This document shows, piece after piece, positions 22,465 to 31,726 of a DNA stretch of 64,000 nucleotides (its first letter is position 1; each line of letters opens with the position of its first letter). A program made the position numbers and the translations under genes. Location: NCBI RefSeq assembly GCF_003752505.1, contig NZ_RKHO01000001.1:2666001-2730000 (forward strand). Reading direction: 5' to 3'. The notes below the pieces were generated by a model, which was not told where the DNA came from, did no database searches, and saw only the letters and a list, made by a program, of their open reading frames with translations. This DNA is from Nocardioides aurantiacus. Its GTDB lineage: Bacteria > Actinomycetota > Actinomycetes > Propionibacteriales > Nocardioidaceae.

Positions 22465-23019
22465 GTGGCGCTCAGAGTCATCGGCATCGTCGGACAAGAC
22501 CTATCCGGTCTCCAGTCCCAGATCGACGCGGCAATGCAGGCAGCTACCACCGCCCAGGCAACCGGCGCCAACGCCCGCAACATGGTGCTCACCCGCGACG
22601 CCACACTCAACACCCTGACCAGCGGACAGGCCACGCTCGCCACCCAGCAGGCCAGCCTCGAGTCACTGGCTGCGACCCTCGGCGCTGCGATCCCTGCGTC
22701 CGAGGTGACACACGCCGCGCAGTGGGCTGCCATCAACGCGCTCATCGCGAAGGCTGCAACGTTCAAGCTCAAGCGCGTCAGCAGTGCAGCCACCCTCGCG
22801 CTCGGTGCCACCGTCGACCTGGCTGTCACGTGGGACGCGCCGTTCCCCGACGCCAACTACGTGGCGCTGCCCGTCCTCGACGCGGCAACCGGGGTCGTCA
22901 ACATCACCACGCCCGGGATCAAGAGCCAGACCGCAACCGGGTGCGTCGTGTCATTCAAGACGAACATCGCCCTGCTTGCTGCGGTCAACATCAACGTGAT
23001 CGGGCTGCGGTTCGGGTAG
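22465..23019 (+). CDS. Fibre-like protein (coiled coil plus beta domain)
   Basis: 184 residues from GTG 22465. N-terminal ~90 residues form an Ala/Gln-rich coiled coil (LQSQIDAAMQAATTAQ...); the C-terminal ~90 (VDLAVTWDAPFPDANYVALPVLD...NINVIGLRFG) is a beta domain like those at the tips of actinophage fibres. Odd for a fibre to lie upstream of the terminase. Confidence 0.6.
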   Translation: MALRVIGIVGQDLSGLQSQIDAAMQAATTAQATGANARNMVLTRDATLNTLTSGQATLATQQASLESLAATLGAAIPASEVTHAAQWAAINALIAKAATFKLKRVSSAATLALGATVDLAVTWDAPFPDANYVALPVLDAATGVVNITTPGIKSQTATGCVVSFKTNIALLAAVNINVIGLRFG

Positions 23020-23333
23020 TGGCCACCGCGCCGGCAAGCCGATGCCCGGACTGCAAACAGCTTCACGCGGGCCCGGGTCGCTGCCCACCTTGCGACCGGG
23101 CCAAGGACCAGGCTCGAGGTACGCGACAGCAGCGCGGTTACGGCGCGGCCCACGAAGCGGAACGCCGGCGTTGGGCCCCGCGCGTTGCGCTCGGACTGGT
23201 CCAGTGCTGGCGATGCCGCCGCCTGATTTCAGGCAACGAGCCGTTCGACCTTGGGCATGACGACAACGACCGCAGCAAGTACCGCGGACCCGAGCACGTG
23301 TCCTGTAACCGTGCAACCTCGGGCCGCCGCTAA
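23019..23333 (+). CDS. Small HNH endonuclease near terminase
   Basis: 104 residues from GTG 23019, overlapping the preceding TAG. N-terminal zinc knuckle CPDCKQLH...CPPC, then VQCWRCRRLISGNEPFDLGHDDNDRSKYRGPEHVSCN, a typical compact HNH. In HK97-like phages an HNH protein next to terminase stimulates cos cleavage; this gene or the next one could do so. Confidence 0.85.
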   Translation: MATAPASRCPDCKQLHAGPGRCPPCDRAKDQARGTRQQRGYGAAHEAERRRWAPRVALGLVQCWRCRRLISGNEPFDLGHDDNDRSKYRGPEHVSCNRATSGRR

Positions 23334-23350
23334 CTCAACAGAGAACAGGT

Positions 23351-23382
23351 AGCCCCCGCGCGACTGCGAATCGCCGGGGGCT
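23351..23382. terminator. GC-rich hairpin between HNH genes
   Basis: AGCCCCCG (23351-23358) pairs with CGGGGGCT (23375-23382); GCGA/TCGC extends inside. Downstream, TTCCC/GGGAA flanks the GGAAGGGG ribosome-binding site of the next HNH gene. Confidence 0.5.
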
Positions 23383-23411
23383 TGGTCGATTCCCTCGGAA
23401 GGGGAACCAAC

Positions 23412-23924
23412 ATGGCTAATCGTACTTGCACCATCGGCGCCTGCACTCGCAAGCATGTGGCTCGCGGCATGTGCGGCACCCACTACAACCAGACGCGCTA
23501 CACCCCAGAGCAACGCCACCGCACGCATGACGTGGCGTGCGTGGTGTGCGGCACTCAGGTCAGGCGCAGGGTCGAGAGCAAGTACGCACCCACCTGCTCG
23601 GTCACCTGCCGCACCGCCGTGCAGTGGGGCGAGCACCACGCGCCGGCCGACCCGTACACTTGGCGCCGAGATGCGATCACGCGGGCCAAGCGATACGGCG
23701 CGCGGATCGTGGATGAGTTCGACCGCGGGGTTGTGTTCGACCGCGACGACTGGCTGTGCCAAGAGTGCGGCATCACCTGTACGCCACCCGATCCTTACGT
23801 GCTGACCTCAGCGACTGTCGATCACGTCGTGTCGCTCGCTGCTGGTGGCCCCCACTCACTGGCTAACGCCCGGACCTGCTGCCTGTCGTGCAACTCGCGA
23901 CGCGCGGGAAACCTCGCCGCCTGA
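23412..23924 (+). CDS. HNH endonuclease adjacent to terminase
   Basis: 170 residues from ATG 23412. Several zinc motifs (CTIGACTRKHVARGMCGTHY; CVVCGTQVRRR), then WLCQECGITCTPP...TVDHVVSLAAGGPHSLANARTCCLSCNSRR, a complete HNH. Likely works with the terminase in DNA packaging, as known for HK97 gp74-type proteins, or is a homing nuclease beside the packaging site. Confidence 0.88.
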   Translation: MANRTCTIGACTRKHVARGMCGTHYNQTRYTPEQRHRTHDVACVVCGTQVRRRVESKYAPTCSVTCRTAVQWGEHHAPADPYTWRRDAITRAKRYGARIVDEFDRGVVFDRDDWLCQECGITCTPPDPYVLTSATVDHVVSLAAGGPHSLANARTCCLSCNSRRAGNLAA

Positions 23925-24018
23925 CCCCAGGGGGAGGGGGGGGCGCGACACCCCCTATCGGGACCGGGGGGCAGGTCAACTCACGCAATCTCAACCTCAG
24001 CGATAGGGGGTCGGCGTC
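23925..24018 (+). promoter_or_regulatory. Terminase leader: G/C-run segment (cos candidate) and SD-covering inverted repeat
   Basis: After the HNH stop comes a run of CCCCAGGGGGAGGGGGG type. ACCCCCTATCG (23950-23960) is a perfect inverted repeat of CGATAGGGGGT (24001-24011); the right arm includes the GGGGG ribosome-binding site 8 nt before ATG 24019. The pairing could silence terminase until late; the G/C-run block is where cos sites lie in related phages, but cohesive ends cannot be read from sequence. Confidence 0.45.
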
Positions 24019-24474
24019 ATGGGAGCACAACAGCCGGCCGCCTTGCAGCTCCTCAAGGGCCGCGGCAATGGCACAGACTCTGGTGGCCGCAAGGTCAAGG
24101 AGCCCCCGAACTTCAAGCGCGTCCCGCCGACCGCACCTGACTGGCTGAGCGCCGAGGCCGCCGCCGAGTGGGCCCGGGTGGTACCCGGCTTACAGCGGCT
24201 CGACCTCCTCAAGGAGGAGGACCGTGCCGTCCTGGCGGCCTACTGCGAGACGTGGTCGACCTACGTCGTCGCTGTCCGCCTGGTCGCAACCGAGGGCCTG
24301 ACGATCGAGGCCAAGCAGGGGATGCTCCCGCATCCGGCGGTGGGCATCGCTCGCAGCGCGGGTCGCGAGCTCCGAGCCTTCGCCGGTCAGTTTGGCCTCT
24401 CCCCCGTGGCCGAGATGGCTCTAGGACAGGTGGGCGACGATGGCGCGGAGGACAGCAACCCCTTCTCCGGCTGA
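24019..24474 (+). CDS. terS: Terminase small subunit (P27 family)
   Basis: 151 residues. LQLLKGRGNGTDSGGRKVKEPPNFKRVPPTAPDWLSAEAAAEWARVVPGLQ and the following helices match P27-type small terminases, which recognise packaging sites. Overlaps the large subunit by 35 nt. Confidence 0.9.
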   Translation: MGAQQPAALQLLKGRGNGTDSGGRKVKEPPNFKRVPPTAPDWLSAEAAAEWARVVPGLQRLDLLKEEDRAVLAAYCETWSTYVVAVRLVATEGLTIEAKQGMLPHPAVGIARSAGRELRAFAGQFGLSPVAEMALGQVGDDGAEDSNPFSG

Positions 24475-26167
24475 CGTCGAACTGCCTGACGCCGACACTT
24501 TGGCGCGGCTGAAGCTCAGCCCCGAGGTCGCCTGGTACTTGGTCTCGCGCGGCATCGCGCTCCCCGACTGTCCGCCGCTCATCAAGACCCCTGAGCCTGG
24601 CGAGACGTGCCCTGGCGCCCAGTTCGACCCTGAGCGGGTTGACAAGGTGCTCGTGTCGTTTGGGTTGCTACGCCACACGAAGGGCAAGTGGGCGGGCACC
24701 CCGCTCAAGCCTGACCCGTGGCAGGTCGCCTACGTCCTGGCGCCCGTCTTCGGGTGGGTGCGCTTCGACGAGGACGCCGACCGATGGGTTCGCGTTGTCC
24801 GCGAGCTCTACGTGGACATCCCTCGCAAGAACGGCAAGAGCACGACGCTCGGCGGCATCGCGATCTATATGACCGCAGCCGACGGCGAGTCGGGCGCGGA
24901 GGTCATCGCCGCTGCGACTACGACGGCCCAGGCGGGCTTCGTGTTCGCGCCGATCAAGGCGATGTGCGACAAGGCTCCGGCGCTCAAGGGTCACCTGAAG
25001 GCGTACACGGGTCGCATCGTCCACCCGGCTTCGGCGTCGTACTTTCAGGCGATCTCGTCGGTGGCCGATGCCCAGCACGGCGCGAACATCCACTGTGCTG
25101 TGATCGACGAGCTGCACGTCCACAAGTCGGCCGAGATGGTCGAGACGCTAGAGACTGGCACCGGCTCGCGCGACCAGCCGCTGGTTGCGACGATCACGAC
25201 CGCCGACGATGGTCGACCGGGCACGATCTACGCGCGGAAGCGCAACCGGATCGAGCAGTTGGCCCAGCGCGTGCTGCACGACTCGACCACGTACGGCGTC
25301 ATTTGGGCGGTAGAGGAGACCGACGACCCGTTCGCCGAGGCGACATGGCGCAAGGCCAACCCTGGCTTCGGGATCTCGCCGACGCGCTCGTACCTGGCGA
25401 AGGAAGCCGCGCGGGCGAAGGACTCCCCCGCCGACCTGGCAAAGTTCCTGCGCCTACACCTTGGACGCCGGACCAAGCAGGACACCAAGTACCTCGAGTT
25501 GCCCTCGTGGGATGCATCCGCCGGCCTGGTGGTGCCCGAAACGCTCAAGGGCCGCACCTGCCACGGTGGGCTCGACCTCGCAAGTGTCAACGACCTCACG
25601 GCGCTGTGCTGGGACTTCCCTGACGGCGACAAGCACGAGCTGCTGTGGCGGTTCTGGCTGCCCGAGGATCGCCTCAAGGATCTGGACCGCCGCACGGCCG
25701 GCGAAGCCACAGTGTGGGTCCGCGAGGGTCGCCTGACGACCACGCCCGGCAACGTGATCGACAACGACTTCATCGTGACCCAGATCCTCAAGGACGCAGA
25801 GACGTTCGACGTCAAGACGCTCGGATTCGACCGCTGGGGCGCCAATGACGTCGTGAGGCGACTGGGTGACGAAGGCATTACCTGCGTCCCTGTCGGCCAG
25901 GGCTTCGCCACGATGTCGGCGCCGCTCAAGGAAGTCCTGCGGCTTGTCCTGTCCAAGCGCTATATCCACGGCGGCGATCCCGTCATGCGATGGATGGTCG
26001 ACAACCTGGCCGTAGCGATGGACCCCTCCGGGAACGTCAAGCCCGACAAGGCCAGAGCCGCCGAGAAGATCGACGGCGTTTCCGCCGCCGTCACTGCCAT
26101 GCGCGAGGCGATGGACGCCACCGCCGCCGATGAGTCCGATACGACCGTGCTCGTCTTCCGCCGCTAG
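24440..26167 (+). CDS. terL: Terminase large subunit
   Basis: 575 residues. ATPase domain with a Walker-A-like DIPRKNGKST and Walker B IHCAVIDELH; nuclease domain with GGLDLAS (D), TLGFDRWGAND and ADESDTT (C-terminal acidic). Terminase_1/HK97 type. It cuts and pumps phage DNA into the prohead with TerS. Confidence 0.95.
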   Translation: MARRTATPSPADVELPDADTLARLKLSPEVAWYLVSRGIALPDCPPLIKTPEPGETCPGAQFDPERVDKVLVSFGLLRHTKGKWAGTPLKPDPWQVAYVLAPVFGWVRFDEDADRWVRVVRELYVDIPRKNGKSTTLGGIAIYMTAADGESGAEVIAAATTTAQAGFVFAPIKAMCDKAPALKGHLKAYTGRIVHPASASYFQAISSVADAQHGANIHCAVIDELHVHKSAEMVETLETGTGSRDQPLVATITTADDGRPGTIYARKRNRIEQLAQRVLHDSTTYGVIWAVEETDDPFAEATWRKANPGFGISPTRSYLAKEAARAKDSPADLAKFLRLHLGRRTKQDTKYLELPSWDASAGLVVPETLKGRTCHGGLDLASVNDLTALCWDFPDGDKHELLWRFWLPEDRLKDLDRRTAGEATVWVREGRLTTTPGNVIDNDFIVTQILKDAETFDVKTLGFDRWGANDVVRRLGDEGITCVPVGQGFATMSAPLKEVLRLVLSKRYIHGGDPVMRWMVDNLAVAMDPSGNVKPDKARAAEKIDGVSAAVTAMREAMDATAADESDTTVLVFRR

Positions 26168-26175
26168 AGAGGTTG

Positions 26176-27585
26176 GTGACCGCTGTGCCGCTGACCAAGG
26201 ATGAGACGGACACACTCCTTCGCCTCAAGTCGCGTCTCGACCGTGACGCCCGCGACCACTGGGTCAACAACCAGCGGGTGCCGGGGTTTAAGTCGCTACG
26301 GCACTACTACGACGGCCTCCAGCGCCTCGAGCAGCTGGGTCTGGCGGTGCCGGAGGATCTGCGGAAGTTCACGACGATCGTGGCGTGGCCGCGGACCTAC
26401 GTGGATGCCGTGGTCTCTCGTCTTCGCCCGCAGGGGTTCCTGCTCGACGGTGAGGCGGACGCCGAGATGTGGCGCCGCTGGCAGGCCAACAACCTCGACG
26501 GCGAGTTCCGCATGGCGCTGGTCGACATGCTGGTCTGTGGTCGCGGGTACCTCTGTGTCGGCACCAACGAGGACGACGCCGGCACGCCGCTCATCACGGT
26601 CGAGTCGCCGCTGGAGATGATCCACGAGTGGTCGAACCGCTACCGCAAGGTGACGGTCGCTGCCCGCTTCTACTCCGAGGACGTCGCTGGCCGCAAGGTC
26701 CCGAAGGCTGTCCTGTACTACCCCGACGCCACCATCTGGATCACGATGGAAGCCGGCCAGTGGGAGCAGGAGGGCGAGCGCGACGAGCACAACCTCGGCC
26801 GCGTCCCCGTGCACCCGCTGGTCAACCGCGGCACCTCCGACGACCGCTATGGCACGTCGGAGATCATCCCCATCATCGGCCTCACTGACGCCGCCGCTCG
26901 CGCGCTGACCAACGCCCAGGTCGCGACCGAGGTCATGGCACTTCCCCAGCGGTACGCGGCCGGCATGACGGCTGCGGACTTCAAGGACCCGGACACGGGT
27001 GAGGCGCTGAGCGCCTGGGAGTCCTACTTCGGTGCGGTGTGGGCCACGTCGAGCAAGGACGCCAAGTTCGGGCAGTTCTCTGCTGCGGACCTGAGCAACT
27101 TCAAGACGATCGTCGAGATGTACGCCGGTCTCGTTGCGAACGTGACCCGTCTCCCGATGCGCTACTTCGTTCTTCGCGGCGGTAGTGGTGACGCCCCCTC
27201 TGAGGGCAGCATCCGCGCAGAGGAGGAGGGCCTGATCGGGATCTGCGAGGAGAAGCAGGAGTTTGCCTCGGATGGCCTCGAGGACACTCAGCGGACCGCC
27301 GACCGTCTCGTCACTGGCGAGATCGACCTGCTGTTGGTCGAGATGGTCACTGATTGGCGCAGCCCGGCCACCCCGACGCTGGCCCAGGCTGCCGACGGTG
27401 CCGTGAAGCTCCATGCACAGGGCTTGTTCTCTCGGCGTGAGGCGCTGCGCACGATGGGCAAGTCTCCCAAGCAGATCCAGGTCATCGAGACCGAGCTGCG
27501 CGAGGAAGCCTTCGACCCCATCACGGCTGCACTCGCGGCCCAGGTGACTGGCAATGGCAGCACAGCCCCCGCCGTCAGCCAGTAG
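26176..27585 (+). CDS. Portal protein (SPP1 gp6-like)
   Basis: 469 residues from GTG 26176, with AGAGG just upstream (TTG 26173 is an alternative). Long alpha-beta protein with VPVHPLVNRGTSDDRYGTSEI and NVTRLPMRYFV, typical of actinophage portals of the SPP1-gp6 family. Twelve copies form the DNA entry ring of the head. Overlaps the MuF gene by 32 nt. Confidence 0.9.
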   Translation: MTAVPLTKDETDTLLRLKSRLDRDARDHWVNNQRVPGFKSLRHYYDGLQRLEQLGLAVPEDLRKFTTIVAWPRTYVDAVVSRLRPQGFLLDGEADAEMWRRWQANNLDGEFRMALVDMLVCGRGYLCVGTNEDDAGTPLITVESPLEMIHEWSNRYRKVTVAARFYSEDVAGRKVPKAVLYYPDATIWITMEAGQWEQEGERDEHNLGRVPVHPLVNRGTSDDRYGTSEIIPIIGLTDAAARALTNAQVATEVMALPQRYAAGMTAADFKDPDTGEALSAWESYFGAVWATSSKDAKFGQFSAADLSNFKTIVEMYAGLVANVTRLPMRYFVLRGGSGDAPSEGSIRAEEEGLIGICEEKQEFASDGLEDTQRTADRLVTGEIDLLLVEMVTDWRSPATPTLAQAADGAVKLHAQGLFSRREALRTMGKSPKQIQVIETELREEAFDPITAALAAQVTGNGSTAPAVSQ

Positions 27586-28321
27586 CCACTACGCCACGTC
27601 AGCCCTGGTTGCACAGCAGGCCGCCGCCGCTGCGCTGAAGGTTCGCCCCCAGGGGGCCGCTGCTGTCGCAGGTCTGGTGAACACCTATCAGGCGACACAG
27701 GCACTCCTCTCGGAGCGGGCTGTCGCGCAGATGCTGGTTGAGCAAGAGATCGCGGTCGAGGCCGAGGCGATCCTCAACTCGTTGGCGTTCACCACCGATG
27801 TGCAGTCGTTCACGGCGATGGCTGAGCAGACCGACACGGACGCCGAGTTCGAGCGGCTGGTGGCGTCGCTGGTGCAGGACGCCGGCCGGGCGGCTGAATC
27901 CGTCTCGGTGGCGGTCCGCGAGGACGTCCACCACGTCCGCTTCGTCTCGCTCCCCTGTTGCTCTCGGTGTGCGCTACTTGCAGGTCGGGTCTACCGCTAC
28001 TCGGACGGGTTCCTACGACACCCGAACTGCGACTGCTTCATGATCCCCACGACGGTCGCGAGCCCCTTGCGTCAGAGCCCCGAAGACCTGGCTGCCACCG
28101 GCCAGGTGCGAGGACTCTCGAAGGCTGACACCGCGGCACTCGCAGCTGGTGCCGACATGGGCCGCGTCGTCAACGTGCGAGCCAAGTCCGCCGGCCTCAA
28201 AGAGGCGGGGCGCGTCCTCGCCCGCGCGGGTCGCCCAACGCCCGAAGGCATCTACCGCCTGGCCGGGACTGACCGAGACGAGGCGGTCGCCCTGCTCGCC
28301 CAGTTCGGCTACATCCGCTGA
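27554..28321 (+). CDS. MuF-like minor head protein
   Basis: 255 residues. Long helical N-terminus, then CCSRCALLAGRVYRYSDGFLRHPNCDCFMIP (cited in part), the Cys/His-rich motif shared by MuF/VG15 proteins of actinophages. Normally packaged in the head with the portal. Confidence 0.85.
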   Translation: MAAQPPPSASSHYATSALVAQQAAAAALKVRPQGAAAVAGLVNTYQATQALLSERAVAQMLVEQEIAVEAEAILNSLAFTTDVQSFTAMAEQTDTDAEFERLVASLVQDAGRAAESVSVAVREDVHHVRFVSLPCCSRCALLAGRVYRYSDGFLRHPNCDCFMIPTTVASPLRQSPEDLAATGQVRGLSKADTAALAAGADMGRVVNVRAKSAGLKEAGRVLARAGRPTPEGIYRLAGTDRDEAVALLAQFGYIR

Positions 28322-28402
28322 ATCTTCCCGCCTTTCGGCGGAAGGCGTCACGTCCGCGCTCAAGGACGGTGCAGCACCTGACGAGGTTACGGAGCCACGC
28401 CC

Positions 28403-29059
28403 ATGAAGAAGACGCTCACCCCTACCCTGTCCGCGTTCGCGCGCGGCGAGGCAATCCAGCCGATCGGCTTCCTGCCGAACGGACGCCCGGTCTACCCGAT
28501 CGCTGGCGGTGCAGAAGATCCCCCGGTCGACCCCCCGGCGGACAAGACGTTCACGCAGGCCGAGGTTGACGCGATCGTGCTCAAGCGCGCTGAGCGTGTG
28601 GCCGCAGACAAGTTCCCCGACTACGCCGACCTCAAGGCCAAGGCCGCACGGGTCGACGAGCTCGACGCCGCCAACGCGACCGAGCTCGAGAAGGCCGTCG
28701 CTAAGGCGCGCGCCGAGGGTGCGGCCGAGGTTCAGTCCTCAGCCAACACGCGCCTGGTCAACGCCGAGGCCCGCGCCTTGGCGGCCGAGCAGAAGTTCCG
28801 CAACCCGGGCCTCGCCGTCAAGGCGATTGACCTGCGTGACGTCAAGGTCTCCGACGACGGAACCCCCGACGCGGCGGCCATCAAGACGCTCCTCGCTGAT
28901 CTGGCGAAGGACGAGCCCTACCTGATCGACGAGGGCAAGAACACTCCCCGCCCCGACCCCACCCAGGGCGGCGGGCAGGGGAGGCCCAGCAAGGCCGCGG
29001 ATGGTCTCGCTGAGGCAGAACGACGTTTCGGCAAGCAGCGCGCCGGGACGCAGCAGTAA
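28403..29059 (+). CDS. Scaffolding protein
   Basis: 218 residues; N-terminus PTLSAFARGEAIQPIGFLPNGRPVYPIAGG then a long Ala/Glu/Lys coiled coil (residues ~45-130) and an acidic, Gly/Pro-rich tail. Position before decoration and capsid genes and composition fit a capsid scaffold. A small hairpin (28324-28345) lies in the gap upstream. Confidence 0.82.
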   Translation: MKKTLTPTLSAFARGEAIQPIGFLPNGRPVYPIAGGAEDPPVDPPADKTFTQAEVDAIVLKRAERVAADKFPDYADLKAKAARVDELDAANATELEKAVAKARAEGAAEVQSSANTRLVNAEARALAAEQKFRNPGLAVKAIDLRDVKVSDDGTPDAAAIKTLLADLAKDEPYLIDEGKNTPRPDPTQGGGQGRPSKAADGLAEAERRFGKQRAGTQQ

Positions 29060-29110
29060 GCGGATCGGTACCAGTCCGTCCGCCTCAACCCCAAGTAGTT
29101 AGGAACCCAC

Positions 29111-29488
29111 ATGACTGACATTTCTGTCGTCAGCACGGGCTACCAGGCGGAGAAGCGGAGCTGGCTCCTGAGCCAGCACGGCACGGACCCTGGCGCCAAC
29201 CCCGGCATCACCCTCGACGCCTCACTGTTCACGGCGGGCACCCACTTCCCGAACGGCTACCTGCCGTCCGGGACCGCGATCTCCCCCGCGGGTGGGCCGT
29301 ACTCGGGCACCGGCGCCTGCGCCGGCATCCTGTTCAGCTCGGTGCGGTTCGCGACCCCCACGTCCAAGGTCGGCGGCGCTCTCGTGCGTCACGGCTTCGT
29401 CAAGACGAGCAAGCTCCCGTTCTCGTCCGGCACCGGTTCGCTCGGTGCTGGCGGCGCGGCTGCCCTTCCGCTCATCGACTTCTCCTGA
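29111..29488 (+). CDS. Head decoration protein
   Basis: 125 residues, Gly/Ala/Ser-rich and beta-rich (ITLDASLFTAGTHFPNGYLPSGTAI), resembling lambda gpD-like decoration proteins that stabilise the capsid. Directly before the major capsid gene. Confidence 0.78.
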   Translation: MTDISVVSTGYQAEKRSWLLSQHGTDPGANPGITLDASLFTAGTHFPNGYLPSGTAISPAGGPYSGTGACAGILFSSVRFATPTSKVGGALVRHGFVKTSKLPFSSGTGSLGAGGAAALPLIDFS

Positions 29489-29505
29489 TCGGAAGGAACT
29501 GACTC

Positions 29506-30537
29506 ATGGCTATCGTCTTCGACGGTCCGGTCACCCCGGACGCTCTCACCACGTTCGTCCGCGAGGTCCCCTCGCCGGCCGACCAGGTGCTCAACACCAT
29601 CCTCCCCGACCGCGTGCTCAACCGGAACACGGTCGACCTCTCGGAGTTGACCCGCACCAACCGGACCGCGCGGTTCCGGGCGTTCGACGCTCGCCTGCAC
29701 GTCTCCGAGCGGGACACTGTGGCGACGAAGCAGGTCAAGCTGCCGCCGCTGTCGTCCTCGGTGAGTGTCGGTGAATTCGAGCGTCTCCAGCTGGAGTTCG
29801 CCCGGCTCGGCGGCACCAACCAGGCCGCGATCGTGGACGCCATCTACGACGACGCGACCAACCTGACCCGCGAGGTTCGCGCCCGCATGGAGCAGGCTCG
29901 AGGTGACGTCCTCACCGACGGCAAGTTCACGCTTGCTGGCGAGGGCAACCTGACGATGGAGGCCGACTTCGGCGTCCCCGCCAACCACATCGTGGCCCCG
30001 GCCACCCTGTGGTCGAACGTGGCGTCGGCGACCATCATCGCCAACCTCACGGACTGGGTGAACGTCTACGTCGCCACCAACGGCTCGCGTCCGACCGGCA
30101 TGATCGTCTCCACCCGGGCGATGAACTACATGCTCCAGAACGCCGAGATCCGCAGCCTGGCCGCCAGCCTGGCCGGCGCTCCCGGCCTGGTGACCCGTCC
30201 GGCTCTGGACGCGGCTCTGGCTGCGTTCGGCCTGCCGCCCGTGTCGCTGGTCTACGACTCCAACGTGGACGTGGACGGGGTCTCCACCAAGGTCATCCCC
30301 GACGACCGGGTGATCCTGTTCGGCGAGAACGTCGGCTACACCGCCTGGGGCATCACCGCCACGGCGCTGGAGCTCGTCGGCGCGGCCGAGACGGACCTGT
30401 CGTTCGCGGACGCGCCCGGCATCGTCGGTGTCGTCATCAAGGAGGGCCCGCCCTTCCGTCAGTTCTCCTACGTGGACGCGGTCGGTATGCCGGTCCTGGA
30501 GAACCCGCGTCGCCTGCTGATCGCTGACGTCGCCTGA
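29506..30537 (+). CDS. Major capsid protein (E family)
   Basis: 343 residues. Contains VLNTILPDRVLNRNTVDL, a spine-helix segment (NLTREVRARMEQARGDVLTDGKF) and the GYTAWGITATALEL region, as in the phage major capsid protein E family with HK97 fold. Strong GGAAGGA ribosome-binding site, consistent with high expression. Confidence 0.92.
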   Translation: MAIVFDGPVTPDALTTFVREVPSPADQVLNTILPDRVLNRNTVDLSELTRTNRTARFRAFDARLHVSERDTVATKQVKLPPLSSSVSVGEFERLQLEFARLGGTNQAAIVDAIYDDATNLTREVRARMEQARGDVLTDGKFTLAGEGNLTMEADFGVPANHIVAPATLWSNVASATIIANLTDWVNVYVATNGSRPTGMIVSTRAMNYMLQNAEIRSLAASLAGAPGLVTRPALDAALAAFGLPPVSLVYDSNVDVDGVSTKVIPDDRVILFGENVGYTAWGITATALELVGAAETDLSFADAPGIVGVVIKEGPPFRQFSYVDAVGMPVLENPRRLLIADVA

Positions 30538-30680
30538 TGGCGGCCAGCAAGAAGCTGGCGGTGTACGTCACGGTCGACGGGCAGCAGTACGGCCCCGACA
30601 GTGACGTGCCCGCCGAGGTGGCGAAACAGATCGACAACCCCGACGTCTGGGCTCAGGCCGAGAAGTCGGACGGCAAGTAG
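30537..30680 (+). CDS. Small virion-module protein
   Basis: 47 residues in TGATG overlap with the capsid gene (KLAVYVTVDGQQYGPDSDVP). Similar short proteins follow capsid genes in many actinophages; function unknown. Confidence 0.6.
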   Translation: MAASKKLAVYVTVDGQQYGPDSDVPAEVAKQIDNPDVWAQAEKSDGK

Positions 30681-30695
30681 TCGGGAGGGGGCGTC

Positions 30696-31076
30696 ATGGG
30701 TAACCCTGCAACGGTCGAAGACCTGGAGATCCTGTGGCGCCCCCTTGCTGACGATGAGCGCGACCGCGTCCAGGCTCGTCTGGATCGGACGTGGCGCGCG
30801 CTCGTCGCTGAACTGCCCGGCCTTGAGGCTCGGATCGCGTCGGGCGAGGTGGCCGCGGAGACGGTCGCCGACGTGGTGATCGACGCCTCGCTGCGGGTGC
30901 TGAACAACCCCGAGGGTCTGACGACGTTCGATGAGTCGATCGACGACTACAAGCATGCCGGCACGTACGGCGAGCGGTCACAGTCGAACGACCTCTACTT
31001 CACCGCTGCCGAGCTCCGGCGCCTGTCGCCGCGGTCGGTCGGCGGCAGTGCGTTCACCATCACTCCGGGGCGCTGA
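30696..31076 (+). CDS. Head-tail connector (Gp19/Gp15-like)
   Basis: 126 residues. Helical with LYFTAAELRRLSPRSVGGSAFTI near the C-terminus, characteristic of actinophage Gp19/Gp15/Gp42 adaptor proteins that dock under the portal. Confidence 0.85.
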   Translation: MGNPATVEDLEILWRPLADDERDRVQARLDRTWRALVAELPGLEARIASGEVAAETVADVVIDASLRVLNNPEGLTTFDESIDDYKHAGTYGERSQSNDLYFTAAELRRLSPRSVGGSAFTITPGR

Positions 31077-31079
31077 CCG

Positions 31080-31535
31080 ATGCCACCGATCCCGGTCACT
31101 CCTACCCCCACGGTGGCAGCACCTGGGCCGACTGATCGACTCGTTGCGCACGCGCGTCGTCGAACCGAGTCCCGAATGACGTCCCGCGTCACCATCCACC
31201 GCGAGACCTACCCCGACCCCCCAGAGACTGACGCGGCCGGCTTCACGGTCCGCAGTTTCACCACGATCGCCACCGACGTCCCGTTCCGTCTCGCCAGCCC
31301 CCGCAGCACCACGGGCTCGAGGACGTTGCGTGTGGGCGACTCCGAGGTGGAGATCGCCACGCAGGAGGGTCACCTGCCCACCTGGCAGACGGACCTCGCA
31401 GACCGCGACCTGCTGCGCGTCACGGCTGGCGAGCACGCCGGCCGGTGGCTGCGTGTCGTCGAGGCGTCCGCAGCCGATCAGCAGACCGCCCGCCGCGTGC
31501 CGGTGGTCGAGGACCAGAAGCCGGAGGTGCTGTGA
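31080..31535 (+). CDS. Head-tail stopper (DUF6093-like)
   Basis: 151 residues. VTIHRETYPDPPETDAAGFTVRSFTTIATDVPFRLASP and later LPTWQTDLADRDLLRVTAGEHAGRW fit actinophage DUF6093/head-closure proteins. Position second after the adaptor supports it. Confidence 0.75.
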   Translation: MPPIPVTPTPTVAAPGPTDRLVAHARRRTESRMTSRVTIHRETYPDPPETDAAGFTVRSFTTIATDVPFRLASPRSTTGSRTLRVGDSEVEIATQEGHLPTWQTDLADRDLLRVTAGEHAGRWLRVVEASAADQQTARRVPVVEDQKPEVL

Positions 31536-31726
31536 TGGCTGCGCGTCGCCAACGTGTCGAGATCGTGATGCACGACGACTTCTCTGGGCGCCTTGCAAAC
31601 CTCGCCGACGCCGTTAGGTCAATGGGCGCTGCGGTAGATCGTCGGTCGCGCAACACCCACCGCCTCGACCGGATTGACCGCGCACAGCAGGCCGATCCCC
31701 ACCGCTGGCCCGGTGATGACTCGTGA
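31535..31726 (+). CDS. Small connector-region protein
   Basis: 63 residues in TGATG overlap; basic N-terminus MAARRQRVEIVMHDDFSGRL and a helix. No family recognised. Confidence 0.55.
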   Translation: MAARRQRVEIVMHDDFSGRLANLADAVRSMGAAVDRRSRNTHRLDRIDRAQQADPHRWPGDDS

